Shown here piece after piece: positions 12,116-27,100 of a stretch of DNA of 64,000 nucleotides; within the stretch, counting starts at the first letter, position 1; every line of letters begins with the position of its first letter. Under the pieces are notes generated by a model that was given only the letters and a program-made list of their open reading frames with translations, was not told the DNA's origin and ran no database searches. Source of the DNA: Callipepla californica brunnescens (taxonomy: Eukaryota > Chordata > Aves > Galliformes > Odontophoridae). The stretch covers positions 11,031,368 to 11,095,367 of the forward strand of contig JALIRH010000004.1 in the NCBI GenBank assembly GCA_023055505.1, written 5' to 3'. The position numbers were made by a program, and so were the translations under genes.

Positions 12116-15100
12116 GTAGGAGAACTCTTGGGGGTTGAGGGACTCGGGAATGTAGAAGGACACGTGATGTACTTCGGTGTTTATTTGGTTGTATATTTGC
12201 ATTTCCATGTGCTGTTCTTTAGTACAGTGGTGTTGAACTTTGAGCTCGTTTCCAGCCTGCTTATAGAACATTCATTTAAATCGTTCTCATGTTTGCATGT
12301 TTTCTGAGCAGGAACCCCTCAAACAGGTGCTGCTCAAAAGAAGTGCTAAACAAAATAATCAGGGCTTAGATGAAAGATCTTTCACATTTTGTAATGAAAG
12401 GTCACTGAGTGAAAACCTGTATTTGCATAACACAGTTAGGTGTCTTGCCTTGTTTTATTAATGATTAGTAAGCTGTTTTGGGGATGCATTTTAGAAAGTG
12501 TAGCACTTCTTGGGAGGATATGCTAACCATCTAATTGCTAGTGTTTGCAGAACTAGAACTGTGTGGCTGTGACTCTTGCTAGTTTGTTGAGGAGGTTCAA
12601 ACTCAACACTCAATCGAGCAATTTTTCATCACTTCTACCGCTTTTGGCCTCTTTTAGGGCTGTGTGCAGAAAGCTGCTTTTTCTTAAAATAGAAAGTTAA
12701 AATTTAATGATGTAAAATAAGAGCTAGTCTGTACTGACTAGTTTTGCAGGCTTTGTCAGACTTTGGGTAGTTTAGTGAGCCTCTACAGTTGCAATAGGTA
12801 TAGAGAGATTAATCCTCAAACTATTGGCTTTGATTTTCTTAATGTAAGCCTTGTTACTAGAAGGAGGCAAGCACACTGCTCCCTCCCAGGTCTCAGTCTG
12901 GTATTATCAGCCTACTTAATGTCTTGGTAGCTAACTTTTTCCTTTCCAAAAAGAAAAAAAGAAATCTCAATATTTGAGCAGATTAATGTAACAGTACATT
13001 TGAAAAGAAAAGGATGTCCTTCCCTTTCCCCACTTCCCTGGTGCTGTCCTGTTGCAAGTGAAGATGATGAATGAAAGAACACAGTTTGTAGATGAATATG
13101 TGGCTGAGTTACCTTGCAGTAGTTTGCTTTTTTGTAGTTAGTTCCAATCTGCCATGCTTGAAAAATTGGCCTTATTAGAAGCCCTATTAGGTTCTGATTG
13201 AATATGTATTTCTTTGAAGTATGAATGACTTATGGATTATATACACAGATTTTTTCCTTTCTCGCAGATATCCAAACATATCCTGTGAGCTGCTTACTTC
13301 AGATGTCTCACAGATCAATGATAGGCTGGGAGAAGAAGAATCTTTACTTATGAAACTGTACAGCTTCCTCTTAAATGAATCTCCTCTGAACCCTTTACTT
13401 GCCAGTTTCTTCAGCAAGGTGCTAAGTATTCTCATAAGCAGAAAACCAGAACAGGTAAGTGCTTGGAAGCTCTCCACTTTAATGGTTTGAGTTTTGCCTG
13501 AGCTGTTTGTGCAAGTGAGTGCTTACGTTTTGGTTTATGTCAGTATTTGTATGGTGATGGTAGCATGAAATTGCTGTTGCAGATGTAGGTAAATGAATAG
13601 AATCAGTGGGAGGGGTCTTGTGTGAGAAGCTGCTGTAGAAAAAGGTGAGAGTCTTTTGAGTCCCCGTTCGGAAACATAATCCTCATGCTGCTGCATACTG
13701 TGAACAGTTGGCACAGCTGCTGTGGTACCCGAGCAAGTTCGCTTTGTGACTGTCTGCTGAGTTTTTTAATTTACTAATTATCTGTATTTGCTTGAAAGCG
13801 TATTATGTTAAAGTTTTCTGTGTCCCACTTTGCTCTCTTGTGTGGGAGAACCTCACACAGAAAGTGCTAGTCTTGAAAGGAGTTCCAAGATGTGCACATA
13901 GAACGCATCCATCTTGTGCCACTGTTGCTACTCTGTGTGTACATTTTTATCTTGTCTTGTACTGTTCTCTTTAAGAGGCAGAAGTGCTAAAGAAGTTATT
14001 TGTTATCTCATTTTAGTAAGAGAGAAACTAAAACTGGTCAGTGTCATTTACCGTGTTAAAATACAGGTACGTAACTGTAATCTTCTTCTGTGTTCATCTC
14101 TAGATTGTGGATTTTTTAAAGAAGAAACACGATTTTGTAGACCTCGTTATTAAGCACATAGGGACCTCTGCCATCATGGACTTGTTGCTCAGGCTACTGA
14201 CTTGCATAGAACCTCCACAGCCCAGGCAAGAAGTGCTGAACGTGAGTAGAAGTTAGCACAATTTTTGTCTGATTTCCAAACTGTCAGGAAATACTTTGTA
14301 ACCTATTTAGACCATTCTTGACCCATGACACCCGCTGGGCACTGGGGGAAGAGAATATCGAAGGTTGTGGGGTTTTTGTTTTTCCTTTTTCTCTACAGGT
14401 GTTTATGAAGTCTCATTTTGCTTCTGTGCTTTTTCTCTGATATGTTGTTAATCCTTGCTTAGAAATATGAACAGAATGACTCAGAACAGTTTTCAAACTA
14501 CTTTTAATTCCCTCAGTTAAATTCCTTCACTTGAACAACATTCTTACCCATGTCCACAAATGCTTTTACAGTGGCTAAATGAAGAGAAGATTATCCAGCG
14601 GCTTGTAGAAATCGTGCATCCATCTCAAGATGAAGATGTAAGCATTGGTCTGATGATCTTTCTGATTGCTGTACAGTAGTGTTACAACTCTTCTAGTTTG
14701 ACTACTTTCTGCTTTCTATTTTCAGCATGCTAACTCCGCTGTTTAATGATGTGGTAGTTTGGGCTTGGGAAGGGCTTGCTTTTTTCCCCCTTTCTTTGGG
14801 ATTTGCACAATTTATTGGATCCAGGTCAAAGCCTAGTGTAGACTAAATATTGTTTTGAATATTCAGCTCTAACATCCTGCCTTTTTAATACTGAAAACAC
14901 TTTCAATACCAAAAGCTTTTTGTCTTGTTACAGGTTAGATATGGCATAACATAGGTAGTATATAGATGTATATTATAGATGTCTGTAGTGAGAAGTGTAG
15001 TCTGAAGTGTTTTGTGGTAGAAAAGGCTGTCAAGTTTGCAGCTTTCCTTAATGAGGAATTCTGCCCCATCATGTTATTGATCTAATGATGCTGTATTTGT

Positions 15101-18100
15101 TCTGTTCCAGAGACATTCAAATGCATCGCAGTCACTCTGTGAAATTATTCGTCTAAGCAGAGATCAGATGTTGCAAGTACAGAACAGTTCAGAACCAGAT
15201 CCGCTGCTTGCAAGTCTAGAGAAGTAAGCTGGTTTGCCACATTTCTCATATTTTTTCAGTTAATCAGAGCACTATTTAACTTTTGGCCTTTAAAACCTTT
15301 AGCATTGCAAGCTCTGCTGTCCCGATGACTTCCCCTGACTGCCTGTTGTTATCTGTGTGATTTAAAATAGCTTAGGAAATACGCAGAGCTCTCCCGGATC
15401 ATTTCCTTGATGGCTTCTCTTAAGATTTTGTCTCGTTCTTCTATCTTGCCTCTGACTAAGGAATGTTAGATAAAATATTTGCTACTCTGTTGAAGTTAAT
15501 GGGATCAGATGTATAGAGGTCACTTGACACTGTGCAGAATATACATAGGGAACTTTGGCTTTGATGTGTTCTGTTAAGTTAACGTGTTTGTTGTACTAGA
15601 GAAGATTTTTGTCTATCACTTTCTTTGTCTTGCTGGTTCTAGGGTTAGGTTTATGGCTGTGTGATGTGGTGAACTGCTCTTTTGGTCCAGCTGAGAACTA
15701 TTGTCAGATTTAAAACCAAACACCATCAGGAGGAGTAGGGAAATGTTATTGCAGTGGTGATGATGGAGGCGACTGTGATAACAACACCTAATAGCTTGAA
15801 ATAATACTTCAGTTTATCCTGTTTGTTAATTTGACGTGGGCTAACAGTAACTAGTTCTCTTTAACAGCTGTATCATAAAGAACTGTTGGGTCTAAAGGCG
15901 GTGCTTTGTTTTCAGACGAGAAATCATAGAGCAGCTGCTGTCCAATATTTTTCATAAAGAAAAAAATGAATCTGCAATAGTCAGTGCAATCCAAATATTA
16001 CTGACCTTACTTGAGACAAGACGACAGACGTAAGTGTTCTTATTACTTGTGCCTGCTTACTTTAACTCAACTGCTGAAATGCATTCCATGTGCTTGACTG
16101 AAAGATTTTAGTGGTCTGTTAGAGCTGAAGTGAAACAGCGAGCCCTGTGTAATTATGCCAGTGGCAATCAACTCCCCAGATCACTGATGTTTTTGCATGT
16201 TTTTTTTTTAGTTTTTTTTTCTGGAACTTACCACTTGACAGATCAGACTCATTTCATCTTTTTTTATTTTTTTCCTAGAAACAAGAAATAGAGCACCTGT
16301 GTTTTGTGTGCTAATTGGGTATTAACTTCCAAAAAAGAAAAAGTTATTTGGAATTCTATTACAGCTTCACTTCTAGAAACTAGCAGGCGGGTTTGATTGG
16401 TTAAATAGCCAAGCGAGGCTCTTCCTCACAGAAGAGGGAGTTTAGCAGCTGTAATATTGTCTCAGTAGCTGAAAATCACACTGGACTTTTCAAACGTGAT
16501 AATCCTAGATGCATTAGGCCTAGTGTTCAGAAGAATCTGGCTCCACCATAAGTTTGTGCTTGATTTTATATTTGTAGTGTCATGTTTTTGCTCTCCTCTT
16601 CATTCTCTTTATGTCTGCAAAAGAGAGACACTCAAAATCATGCCTTAGTGTTGTTTTAGAACTAGTTTTGGTATAAATAATCAGACTTAGCTTGTGTGCT
16701 TTAGATTTGAAGGCCATATAGAGATCTGTCCTCCAGGCATGAGCAATTCAACGTATTCTGTCAATAAAAGTGTTTTAGAAGCCATAAAAGCACGACTTTC
16801 ATCCTTCCATGAACTCCTACTTGAGCCTCCAAAAGTAAGTGAAACCTTATGTCGTCAGTAATTTGAAGCGAGACTGTCACTGTGTGGTTGTGTTTTAGTT
16901 GGGTGTCAAGAACAAAGCCTGGTTTGTCTGACAGCTTTCAGGCAAGAGCCCAGCTTCCTTCCCTGCCTCTTGTGACCGTTTCTATTCATTATATTGGTCT
17001 CTGAGCCAGTGTTTTTTGCTAATTGATACACTTCTCCAGCTTAAACTCTGTTCAGCTGGCAAATAGCCGTGAAGATTACTTCCTTCTGAAAGCAAGGAAT
17101 TAAGGTTTTTCTTTCTATTTTGGGGGGTCAGTACTCTCTTCTGCTCTTAAATCCTATCTGAATAGGAAGGGAGGGTTCTGGCTGCCTCAGTTGTTTGGAA
17201 CTTGTGCAGCCTTTGTATTGGCTGTGCAGAGTTGTTCTAGGTTTGTCCAGGTCTGAGAGCAGACCAGCTGCACTGCATATGCCTCGCACTCCAAGCATGC
17301 TAAATGCTTCATTGTTCAGCTGATTTTTTTTTTTTTTATGCTAAGCAACTTACCCATGTCATGCTGCTGCTAAAATACAACCAGCTGTATGAATAGATAT
17401 TTTATTTATGATCCATTTATTTTTTTTCCACACGATTATCGCCAGCAGAACTTCAGCTGGAGCATGGTTCAGGTCAGGGTGCTACAGTCTGTAGGAGAAA
17501 TGAACCCGAGTGTCAGAGTTAAAGCCATGATCAGGAGTTTATAAAAGATCAGATAAAAGGAATGAGTTGGGATGGGGATGGATGATGGAAAAAAAGGCAT
17601 TGGTGAAGACTTACAGCCTAAAAGAGATGAGAGCTCAAGCTTTCAAGCACAGAAGAGGTGAAAAATAACAAAGAAATCGTCTTGATTTGTAATCAACAAC
17701 GTGGCAAGATATAGATCTGTATTGAATTAAAAGCAAGGTATCCAGGTATTTTCCAATCTTTGGAATGCTAAGCATTTAAATAAATAATCAAATGAAGTTA
17801 GTGGGTCTGCTTTCCTATAAAACTAGTTAAATGAGCAGGTTTTTATATCTGTGCCCTTACATTGTGTGTTATGTGAGGGCTGGGCTGAATGCCCTATCAC
17901 AGTGTTAGCCATCTGTTCTGATGCAAGGGAGAAGCAGTGGTTAGACAAAAAGTAAAGCAGAGTTAGTAATCGTGGAAGTAGGGCAGTGCATTGCTATGTG
18001 GCCTGCTTCTCAAAGTATGCTTTGTGCATTAGTACAGGAAGAAAGACATTTTCATAACTTTGCCTTGCTCGTGGCATAATTGTTACTAGACTTTTCTCTT

Positions 18101-21100
18101 GAAGCAGTCAATACTGTTTTCATGTAAATGAAGTCAGTGTTGTTGAGGCATAGTGTGTAGTGACTGTCCACCTAACTGTTTTCAAGTGCTTTTGGCAATG
18201 CAGACCGTAGCTGAGTACGTGGATTAATGAGTGAGAAGTGTAACTATTCCCTAATCCTTTTTGTGGGATGCATCTGTTTTGATATTCTGTAGCCGTCCAT
18301 CAATTTGGAGTCTTTGGTTTTATGTGGCTGTTTTCCATTGCTCCTTGTCTGTAGATAGAGTTAAAATGAGCTTTGGTGTTCAGGATTGAAAACTGCTTTC
18401 CTGCAGAATCGTAATGAGCTGTGGCTTTTTGTTGTTGTTGTTGGCTGTTCTTTAACATGAAATTTTAATGATGATGTGCCTCTTTTTAATGACTTTTTTC
18501 AGAAAAGTGTGATGAAGACCACGTGGGGTGTATTGGACCCACCTGTGGGGAACACGCGTTTGAATGTGATCAGATTAATCTCCAGCCTTCTACAGACAAA
18601 CACAAGCAGTGTGAATCAAGAGCTTATAGAGCTGAACAGCATAGGAGTTATACTGGTAAGAGCTTCATGCTGCTGTACTTCTGTGAATCACTGATGATGT
18701 TTTCCCTCATCTTCATTGGTGCAGATAACTTGTAATACAGTTTCCAGCTTTTCAGCTTGTGTTGTAGCTTCTATTGTACTGACAGCTTTCAGTAGATAAT
18801 TTCACTGTTAAGTGTGTTTATTTGAAGTGATTCTGAATCTGCGTGATTCTCTTGGATTGGTTTTCTTAGGTTTATTTTTTCATCTCCGTGTGCTTGAATT
18901 TTCAGCCACGTTCAAGGCTTCCCTGCTATTCTTTGTTTGCTAAGCCACTCCCTCGAGACTTCACCGTCCCTCTCTTAATGTGTAGAACACTAAGTGGTGT
19001 CTCAGTGCCCTCCTGTAAACAGACAGTTACTCTGGGTAGCTTATACAATTTCAGATCTGTTTGGGAGCACAATGTTGCACAAGAAACTTGTAGTCAGTGA
19101 GCTCTCTGCGTTTTGCTAACACACTTCTCACCTCACACTTCAGCCGCAGCAGGAGAACTCTTGGGTTGAACAGAGTGTCCCAGTGTTGGTATCAGTTAAC
19201 AAATACCTAGCAAAACATGCTGGGATTTATATTGCAGTATCAGAATATGATATGAATGCTTCTGATTCTAAGCAGGTAATTGCAATGTTTAAAATATTAA
19301 TATTTTTCAACCCCACATTGATTTAGTCTAAAATCTTTCCTTCAGCTAAAGTAGCTGTAGTTACGTCTTCATCTCATTTTCTCTGCCCAGCCTAGCTCTG
19401 GAGACGTGTTTTGAAGTGCATAGAAATAGCTAATTTCATTTGAACTGAGGTTTTATCCAGGTGCATTATCGAAGGGAATACACGTGCTATGAATGTTGGA
19501 TTGTTTTTATCACTAGGTTTAGAAAAAACAAACCTGAATTGTGCGTTTGAACGTGCTTTTCAGTTGCAGATTTCTTATAAGGAAAAACAGCAGTACTTAC
19601 CTGCCTTGAATTTCAGTGCTTTGTGGTGTTTGTTGAAACAGCACATGCTTTGCTGTGTAGACTTTATTGGAATAGTAATTGTCCAGCTCAGTAGCTTAGC
19701 TTTAGGCAGGGGTGTCGTTAGTTTAGGTGAGCTGAAGGAAGACCTTTAGGTTCTTTAGATGTAGTTTGAATGAGACTTGAATTACATTATTTAACACTCC
19801 TCCCATCACTGCATGTATTTTCATTGCTAACCTGTTTTCCAGGGACAGCAATCATTTGAGTTTTGTAGTAAGAAACAGTCTAAAATAACATAAAGTTTGG
19901 AAAAAAAGAAGGGAAGGAAGTATAATCTGATGCTTAAAAGGAAATGTGATGGACTAAGGACGTGGCCAGATGAACACAGTTTGCAGTCTCTCACCCTCAG
20001 TGTTTGTCTTGTGTAAGGCGTTAAATAATCTCAGGCTGCATCTGGATTATCTGAGATAGCTTTCTGTAAGAGAAGAATAAAACCAGTATAGATGGTAGGT
20101 TCAAAGCAGTTAGATGTAATTTCTTGTGTCACTGGAGGATGTTGTAGGCACAAAAAGTCTGTGGTGAACTCAGAAAAGAAATCTGTTCAGGGCTAAGAAG
20201 GTCACAAATAGCATTACTTTCTCAGGGACTCTCAGGGCGGCTGCGACAGGAGGAATTTAATGGGGAGTATCGTTCCAGCTTTCTGTGTCTGAAAGTGTGC
20301 TGTTGGTTACATGCAGCCTAACTAGCTGAGTTTTATTCTCATCCAACACGATATCCTTATGATCTGATAACAGCAGGCAAAAGAAGTAGCTTGTTTGTAG
20401 ATCACGCTTTTGCTTGCACATTAATAGTTACTGCAAAACTTGAAGAACTTGCTTGTGTTGCTGTTGAAATTACTTGCTGGAGTAAGTCTTACATTTGAAG
20501 AGACCCTGGTTTGTATAAGCCCTGTTAAATCTGTTTTTTCAGGACATGTTCTTCAAGTATACGTGGAATAACTTTTTGCATACTCAAGTAGAAATCTGTA
20601 TTGCATTGATTCTTGCAAGTCCTCTTGAAAGCACAGAAAATGGCACCATTACAGATCAGGATTCCACTGGGGACAACCTCTTATTGAAACATGTAAGTTG
20701 TGTATTCCTACCCCCATCGTATGGCAACAGTTACTCTTACATAAAACACAGCCCAATTTTACTTCATATAGAACTGAGAGTTGTTTGGTGTTTTCTTAAC
20801 ATGTCAGTTCTGGTTGTTAAACCTGAAAGTGCCGCAGAGTGGATTTTTGCTGCCTTCAGAGTGAACGTGTGTGTAGAGCTGCAATAGCTCCCTTCTAATT
20901 GAAGTTCCTCTTATTTGTTAAGAATTAGAATTGCTATTTCAGTATCTGTTCACTACTACATTTCAGCAGCTGCCATCGAAGAGAAGTCAAAATAACATAC
21001 CGTCAGTCTTCAGGGTTGGGTTCTGGCTGCTGCTTCTGAGCTTTGAAACCCTGAATCAGTGTCTATCCTAAACCAGAAACTAGCTGTTTTGTAAGACATG

Positions 21101-24100
21101 AGGATTTGTTAAAATCAGCCCTGTAGTGGATAGTGTTATTTCACTTAACTTTACAGCTGCTAAGTATGTTTTGCATTTTATTCCATAGCTCTTCCATAAG
21201 TGCCAATTAATAGAACGAATACTTGAAGCATGGGAGATGAATGAGAAGAAGCAGTGAGTAACTGGTTTTCTCATTTCCTAACTGTTGTCTAAATACAACT
21301 TTAGTTGTGAATTGTATGTATGATCAGTTCAGAGTGAGGTGACCAACATATACACTTGCTTAACATGTTCAGAAGAGAATGAGGAAAAACAAACTCTTTT
21401 CTCCAGTACACCGTTTAAAATTAATAAACAGATCAAAGCATATTATATTCTGGGAGCAGCAGACCCGTAAGCAGTGGAAGTGAAGATCTCAGCAATGGAA
21501 AACCTTCTGATTGTGGAAAGGATGGAAGGTTCAAATAACCAACGCTGTCCGAAATCGTGTTCAGATCCTGAGGAAAAGCTCTCAGTCTTTACCTGAAGTG
21601 ATATAATGGTGCTCTGAAGGCTCACGTGTTTGGCTTAGGAGACTTCTGAACAGTGCATGTTAGGGCTAACTTGTGCGAGTACTAAGTTAGCTGGCTGGGA
21701 TGCTGTTGCTGGTTTGCTGGTGTGTTATTTGAGAAACGGTGCTGCTCCCCATTATCCTCCTGTTCCTATCTGGTGTGAATCTGAAAATACACAAGTAATG
21801 CAGCTGACCTAAAAATGAGGATGTTAAAATATCTGAAGAGTTTTATGAAGGAAAGGAATGCAAGAGAGAGTGTGGCTTAGTTAAATCAGGCTGTCCCACC
21901 TATTTCCTGTTACATCCCACCTTCTCCTGTGGTTATAAAAGAACCGCCAACCTAGATGTTGAGCACATAGATTCTCATTTCTATGCATGCAACCTACAAC
22001 TATTCTCTGGTTGGATTTTCTTGATTTTAATGCCTGCCCTTGGGACAGTTCATTACCTATTTGCTATTGTATGTTTGTGATACTACTGGGAAAACTGTTG
22101 GTGTAAACATGGGATTCTTCTTCTGTCTGGAAAAAAATCGATTTGCTCTTTGTATCTGTTTTAGTTTCCATGGAAATAAATAGGAAGCATTACTTGCAGA
22201 GCGACCTACATAATATCCCAGCTGATAATGCACCGCAGTGCTCAGCATATGGGAGTGCTGAAAAGTATTCTCAGCAGCAGTGTTTTTTTGAACGTTATGG
22301 GTGTGTTGTCAGTGTTGGCTTCATCTTGATAACACAAACATGGAAACAAGTGATGTGTTCAGGTGCTCTGTACTTCCTTCTTGGTAGCGACAGGCCTGTT
22401 AGCCTTCTGGATTGTGGTCTAAACATTTGTATTTTAAATTGAGTATTGTTGTGTACCTCTAGTTTTAGGATACTGCCCTTGTGCTGTAAGAACTTGGAGG
22501 TTAACTTGTCTGTCTGGTATTACTTCTCAACTCTGGTAGAATATCTTATAACAGAATATGGTAGTAGGGTTGCTCAGAGTGCATGCAGTTACATCTCCTC
22601 TGTCTCTTGCAGGGCTGAAGGAGGGAGGCGGCATGGCTACATGGGTCATCTGACAAGGATAGCAAACTGCATTGTGCATAGTACAGACAAAGGCCCTAAC
22701 AGCATGCTAGTCCAGCAGCTTATTAAAGGTAACATTGATGCTCTTTACGTTTCTGTTTGTGACTTCTAGCATCACGTTTTTAGGAAATCGATCAAACTTA
22801 AAAGGAAGATTTTTGGATAAAAAACAAGTATTTCTGACACGTTCACATTAAAATCTTTCCTCCTTAAACATATGTTTAATTCTCTTTCAAGCTTATCTGA
22901 ATGATATCAAAGCTCTCTGAAGTAAATGCAAAGAGATGCTGACCTGCTTAGTTAGGGTTTCTTTGCTAGATGAAGTAATCCACGTGGATTTAGTATTTGT
23001 ATGTTGTTCACAGTATTTCTGATTGCTTTGATTTATAAGAGAAAAGGAACAATTAAAAGTGGTGATGCTTTACTGTTGGTTGTGTTCCATTGTTTTTCTG
23101 TTTCCTATTGTAGAGCTTCCAGAGGATGTGAGAGAGCGGTGGGAAACGTTCTGTACGAGCTCTTTAGGAGAAACTAACAAAAGGAATACAGTGGATCTGG
23201 TAAGTGGTGCTGGATAATGGCAGAAAATTTCTGCTGTTTCCATCAGCCCCGCTGTTGTTTTCTCTTGTTAGTTCAGTCAGTCTTTCATGCTGCTGTGCTA
23301 CCCGGGTCACTCATGTGAGATCAGGTGCTCCAGCCTGCAGATTGCATTGTGGGGCTGGCTGGTAGATATGCAAGAATTAAGCACCCCAGATCATGTGGCT
23401 TTTGAATGAGTATTACACGTGACAAGAAAAAGCATAAAAGCAGAGGACGCTTCAGGAAAGATTTGTCTTCATTTGTCTGTTGCAAGTAAATAAAGTCACA
23501 CAAGCCAACTGTTTTTACTTGAGAATCTGTACCGTGGAGTGCTGGGGCTGTGTGGAATGAGGCAGTGTAGCACAGTACTGAGCAAGCTCTCACCTACAGG
23601 TCTGCGTACTGCAAGTGGGCTTCCATAAAGTGCCCCTTAAGGGTCAGCTGCAACTACTGTCACTTAGCAAAATTTCTTGTCACCACTGGTGCTTTGCTTT
23701 GCCTAATTGCTGTCCCGGCTAAAATTACTTCTGGAGTGCTGTTCTGATGGAAAACAGCTACTTCCAAGAACAAGTTCAGCCACACTGCTACTTAAGGAGC
23801 AGACTATCCTCACTGGTTCTGTGGTGCATGATCAAAATCATCCCTTCCTTTTAGGGTAATGGTTCAAGCAGTTGTTGCTGTGGTAATAACTCCATGTTTG
23901 CTTCTGCAACTAGATATTGATTATGGATTTTTGAAGATTAGTCATTTTTTTTATTTTTGCAAATACTGTAGACGCCTGAGGCAGTCTCTTCATTTTCCTG
24001 TATTTTTTATTTTGGAAAGGAAGATCTGTGTATAACACAGCCTTTTAGTGGCTATGAATTCACTTGTTTAATCTATCTTATGATGACAGTACAAGATTCA

Positions 24101-27100
24101 AGTTCTTTCTTGGGTTAGGTTAATGATATTGAAATATTTTGGAGGTTTATGCAATACAGCAGTTGAGAAAACTGCAAGCAATTCAGATTCTTGTTTGGAT
24201 GTTAAATTGTCCCACAGTAAGCGAATGACTCCATTATTTTGTGTAGGTTACCACCTGCCACATTCATTCTTCCAGCGATGATGAGATTGACTTCAAAGAA
24301 ACCGGCTTCTCGCAGGACTCCTCTTTGCAGCAAGTGAGTAGAACTCTTGTCACTGCATAAGTTGTTCTTTTCTTAAAAACAAACAAACAGAAAGCCCTAG
24401 AAATAATCTTTAATTTAGATATGTTGTCAGAGAATATTTTTTTAACCAGTTTCGATGTGTTTATTTTATGGAGACCATAGATGTGACTTTAAGCGCACAA
24501 CATGGCATCTCAGTCTTCTGGTTTTTAAACAGAGGTGGAGCTGTGTTTGCAGATCTCTGCCGGTCACCCTCAGCCATTTTGTGTGCTAGCTGTCTGGCTG
24601 GGCTGAGCACAGTTTCTGTGACCTTATTTCTCACTAGATGTAGAAGTTTGATGTGGTGAATTCTGTTTTCTGGAAAATATTAATTGCTCTGAAAGCAGAG
24701 TTGGGATTCTGTTGGGTCATCTCGGTCAAATGTCAAATCTAGACAACTTGTCTAGATTATTATTCTTTCTTTCTTTCAGCTCATACTAATGGCTGTGTAG
24801 TACCTAGTCTATGACTGTGGTACTTCACACGTCTTCTATGTTTAATAATAAGTAATTGCTTATTAAGGTTTGAATTGGGAGTGGTGGCTCAGATGTAGAG
24901 AATAGATTCATTTTTATCTGCTGTGTGGATTTTGTGCATGTAAGATCTGCTTGAATTCCAGCAGGATAGGTTGGATGCCATCTGTAGCAGCTCTGGTGAG
25001 AAAGTGAGATCTTAAAGCAGCTCTGTGCCTCTCATGCACCCCTTAATAATCCAGGTAGCTGATCTCCAGAAGTGCAGGTGAAGTTACAGTGAATTACCTG
25101 AAAGAAACAATTTTTTTTTTATCTTTTTTTCTAAGCTAAATGAGAAGTGTACATTTTGAAGTTGTGTCAAATCTTACTTTCCTCAGAAGACAAATCACTG
25201 ATGGGAAATGCATTGAAATTACTTAACAGCATTCTTCACCCACAGAAATTAATGGGCAAAGGTAACTGGTTACAGCTAGGCTACTCTGCAGGGCAGTAAT
25301 GAAAGGAGGGGGATCAGGAGGGTATCCATTAGGAAGTGGGTGAGGAGTGGGAGATACTAACGAACCTATTAACCTTTTACTTATTCTTTTGTCAAATTAA
25401 TTTTTGTCTATGCAGAATCACACTTACATCCAAACTTAGTTTGATGCCGTGCTTCTAATAAATCCCCACGGTTCTCAAAAGAAGAGTTTCTTTTCACTCA
25501 GACTCTGCAAGTTCTGATGAGCACTTGTAGAACTGAGATGTATTTCTGCCTGCTGATCTGTGACCCCTTGCTACCTGGGAATGCAACAAGGGAGCTGATG
25601 GCAGCCGTGTTTCCTGGAGTAGCTTGGCCTTGGCTGACTTTACACACAAAAATAGCACTGTTAAAAGTTCCAGGAGAATGAGTACTGATTCAGTTCATTG
25701 TCCTGGCACACCTCTCTGCTGGCGTTTGGCACTGACATCCTTTTTGAAACAATAAACAGTTGTGACACTGCACTGACATGTGGGATGTTCAGTAACCTAC
25801 TGTGTATGCTCTTCAGTTTCTTCTAGATGCTGAGGAGACAGTGTTCTATGTGTGTGTGAGTGACACGGTTAGCGATCAGCACGGTTCACGCTTACTCTGT
25901 AGCTTGGTATCTCTAGTTAATGTTCTCTGGACTTTTTTCTGCTCATATCTTAATATTCAAATTAAGAAAAGCAGCTTGTTCTTTTACGTAGTACACTGTG
26001 TTGCTCCCCTGCTTTTTAAGGGTGCATTTGGAGGAGTGCTGGCTGACACATGGTTAAAGTGGAGATCCATCTTTCTCACTGAGAGCTGCTATTAGCCCGG
26101 CTTTCAAGTCAGTAACGTAAGGCGCGTAGTTAGTGTGGCCATTACAATTTCAGGGGCATGGCGTATCTTTTTCCTGTCTCTTATGCTTAGATTAGAGAGA
26201 CTTTTATTTCTTTGGAACAAAGTGGGCAAATAGGATTTAGAGTATTATTAGAATCATTATATCACTGTCGTTGGTCCTGGGGTTGCCAGGCCTTTTCTGA
26301 TTATCAGATGCAACAAATGACGTCCAATTTTATTGACCAGTTTGGCTTCAACGATGAGAAGTTTGCTGATCAAGATGACATCGGCAAGTGAGTATATTAT
26401 TATGCTGGTTTTGACTGTAGTCTCTGGAACTTCATTTTATTTTCTTTGTAAGAGTGTATTATGCTGTGGTTCTGGTGGTGACAAATACCAGCCTTCGCTG
26501 ATGTGAGGCAGTTGGCTGTCAGACCTGTCTCCTGGTACCAAAATGTGTCTGAGTGCTCTTAAAAAGCCTCTCTGAGCAGTGTATATGGGAAAGCAGCAGC
26601 TAATCTTTCACGTGAAGTGTCCTGACTGGGCCAACGTGATAACGTACAGCTTGTGAGAGAAGAAATAAATTCTAGCTCTGCTCTTAAAAGCTGTGTGTGA
26701 TCGATGAGTTGGCTTTATTGGGGGACACAGAGAAAGTCGTTGACCCCTCTGAATCAGTGTAGCAGAGAGGATGAGCTGCTCTACTTAAGTCTGCCTAGGA
26801 AGATGGCAGGAATCCATGCCCCATTTCCTGCAGGGCAAAGTAACTGAGGGGATTATAAATCTGCATTTGTTTTTAAGGGTGTAGCAGTTACGGTGTAAGA
26901 ATGTGTCTTGGTCAAGTTTTATAAACAACAAAACCAAATGAAAAAACACAGCCAAACAAAAACTGTGACACAAAATTCCCCGGTTTTTCAGTCCTAAGTG
27001 AACTGATGCCATAATGAGAAAAGAATGGGAAGAAAGATCTGAAAATGATACTGATTTAGTTAGAATTCATGGCTTGGGATGAAAGAAGATGGAGTTAAAA

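Larger units (their letters stand above)
13455..18502 (+). other. PPP6R3 introns between coding exons 2 and 8
   Basis: Six GT-AG introns (13455-14103, 14242-14571, 14638-15110, 15224-15915, 16030-16704, 16835-18502) separating the listed exons. The only distinct features are T-runs at about 16201-16209 and T14 at 17324-17337. No other gene seen. Confidence 0.8.
20693..24246 (+). other. PPP6R3 introns between exons 9 and 13
   Basis: Four GT-AG introns (20693-21188, 21254-22612, 22729-23113, 23200-24246). No repeats or RNA genes recognised. Confidence 0.8.

Noticed and set aside
21440..21527. Coding-looking + strand string ([19 protein letters not shown]) in the intron after exon 10
   Set aside because: No convincing acceptor or donor, ends at a stop, and the flanking PPP6R3 exons join in frame without it.
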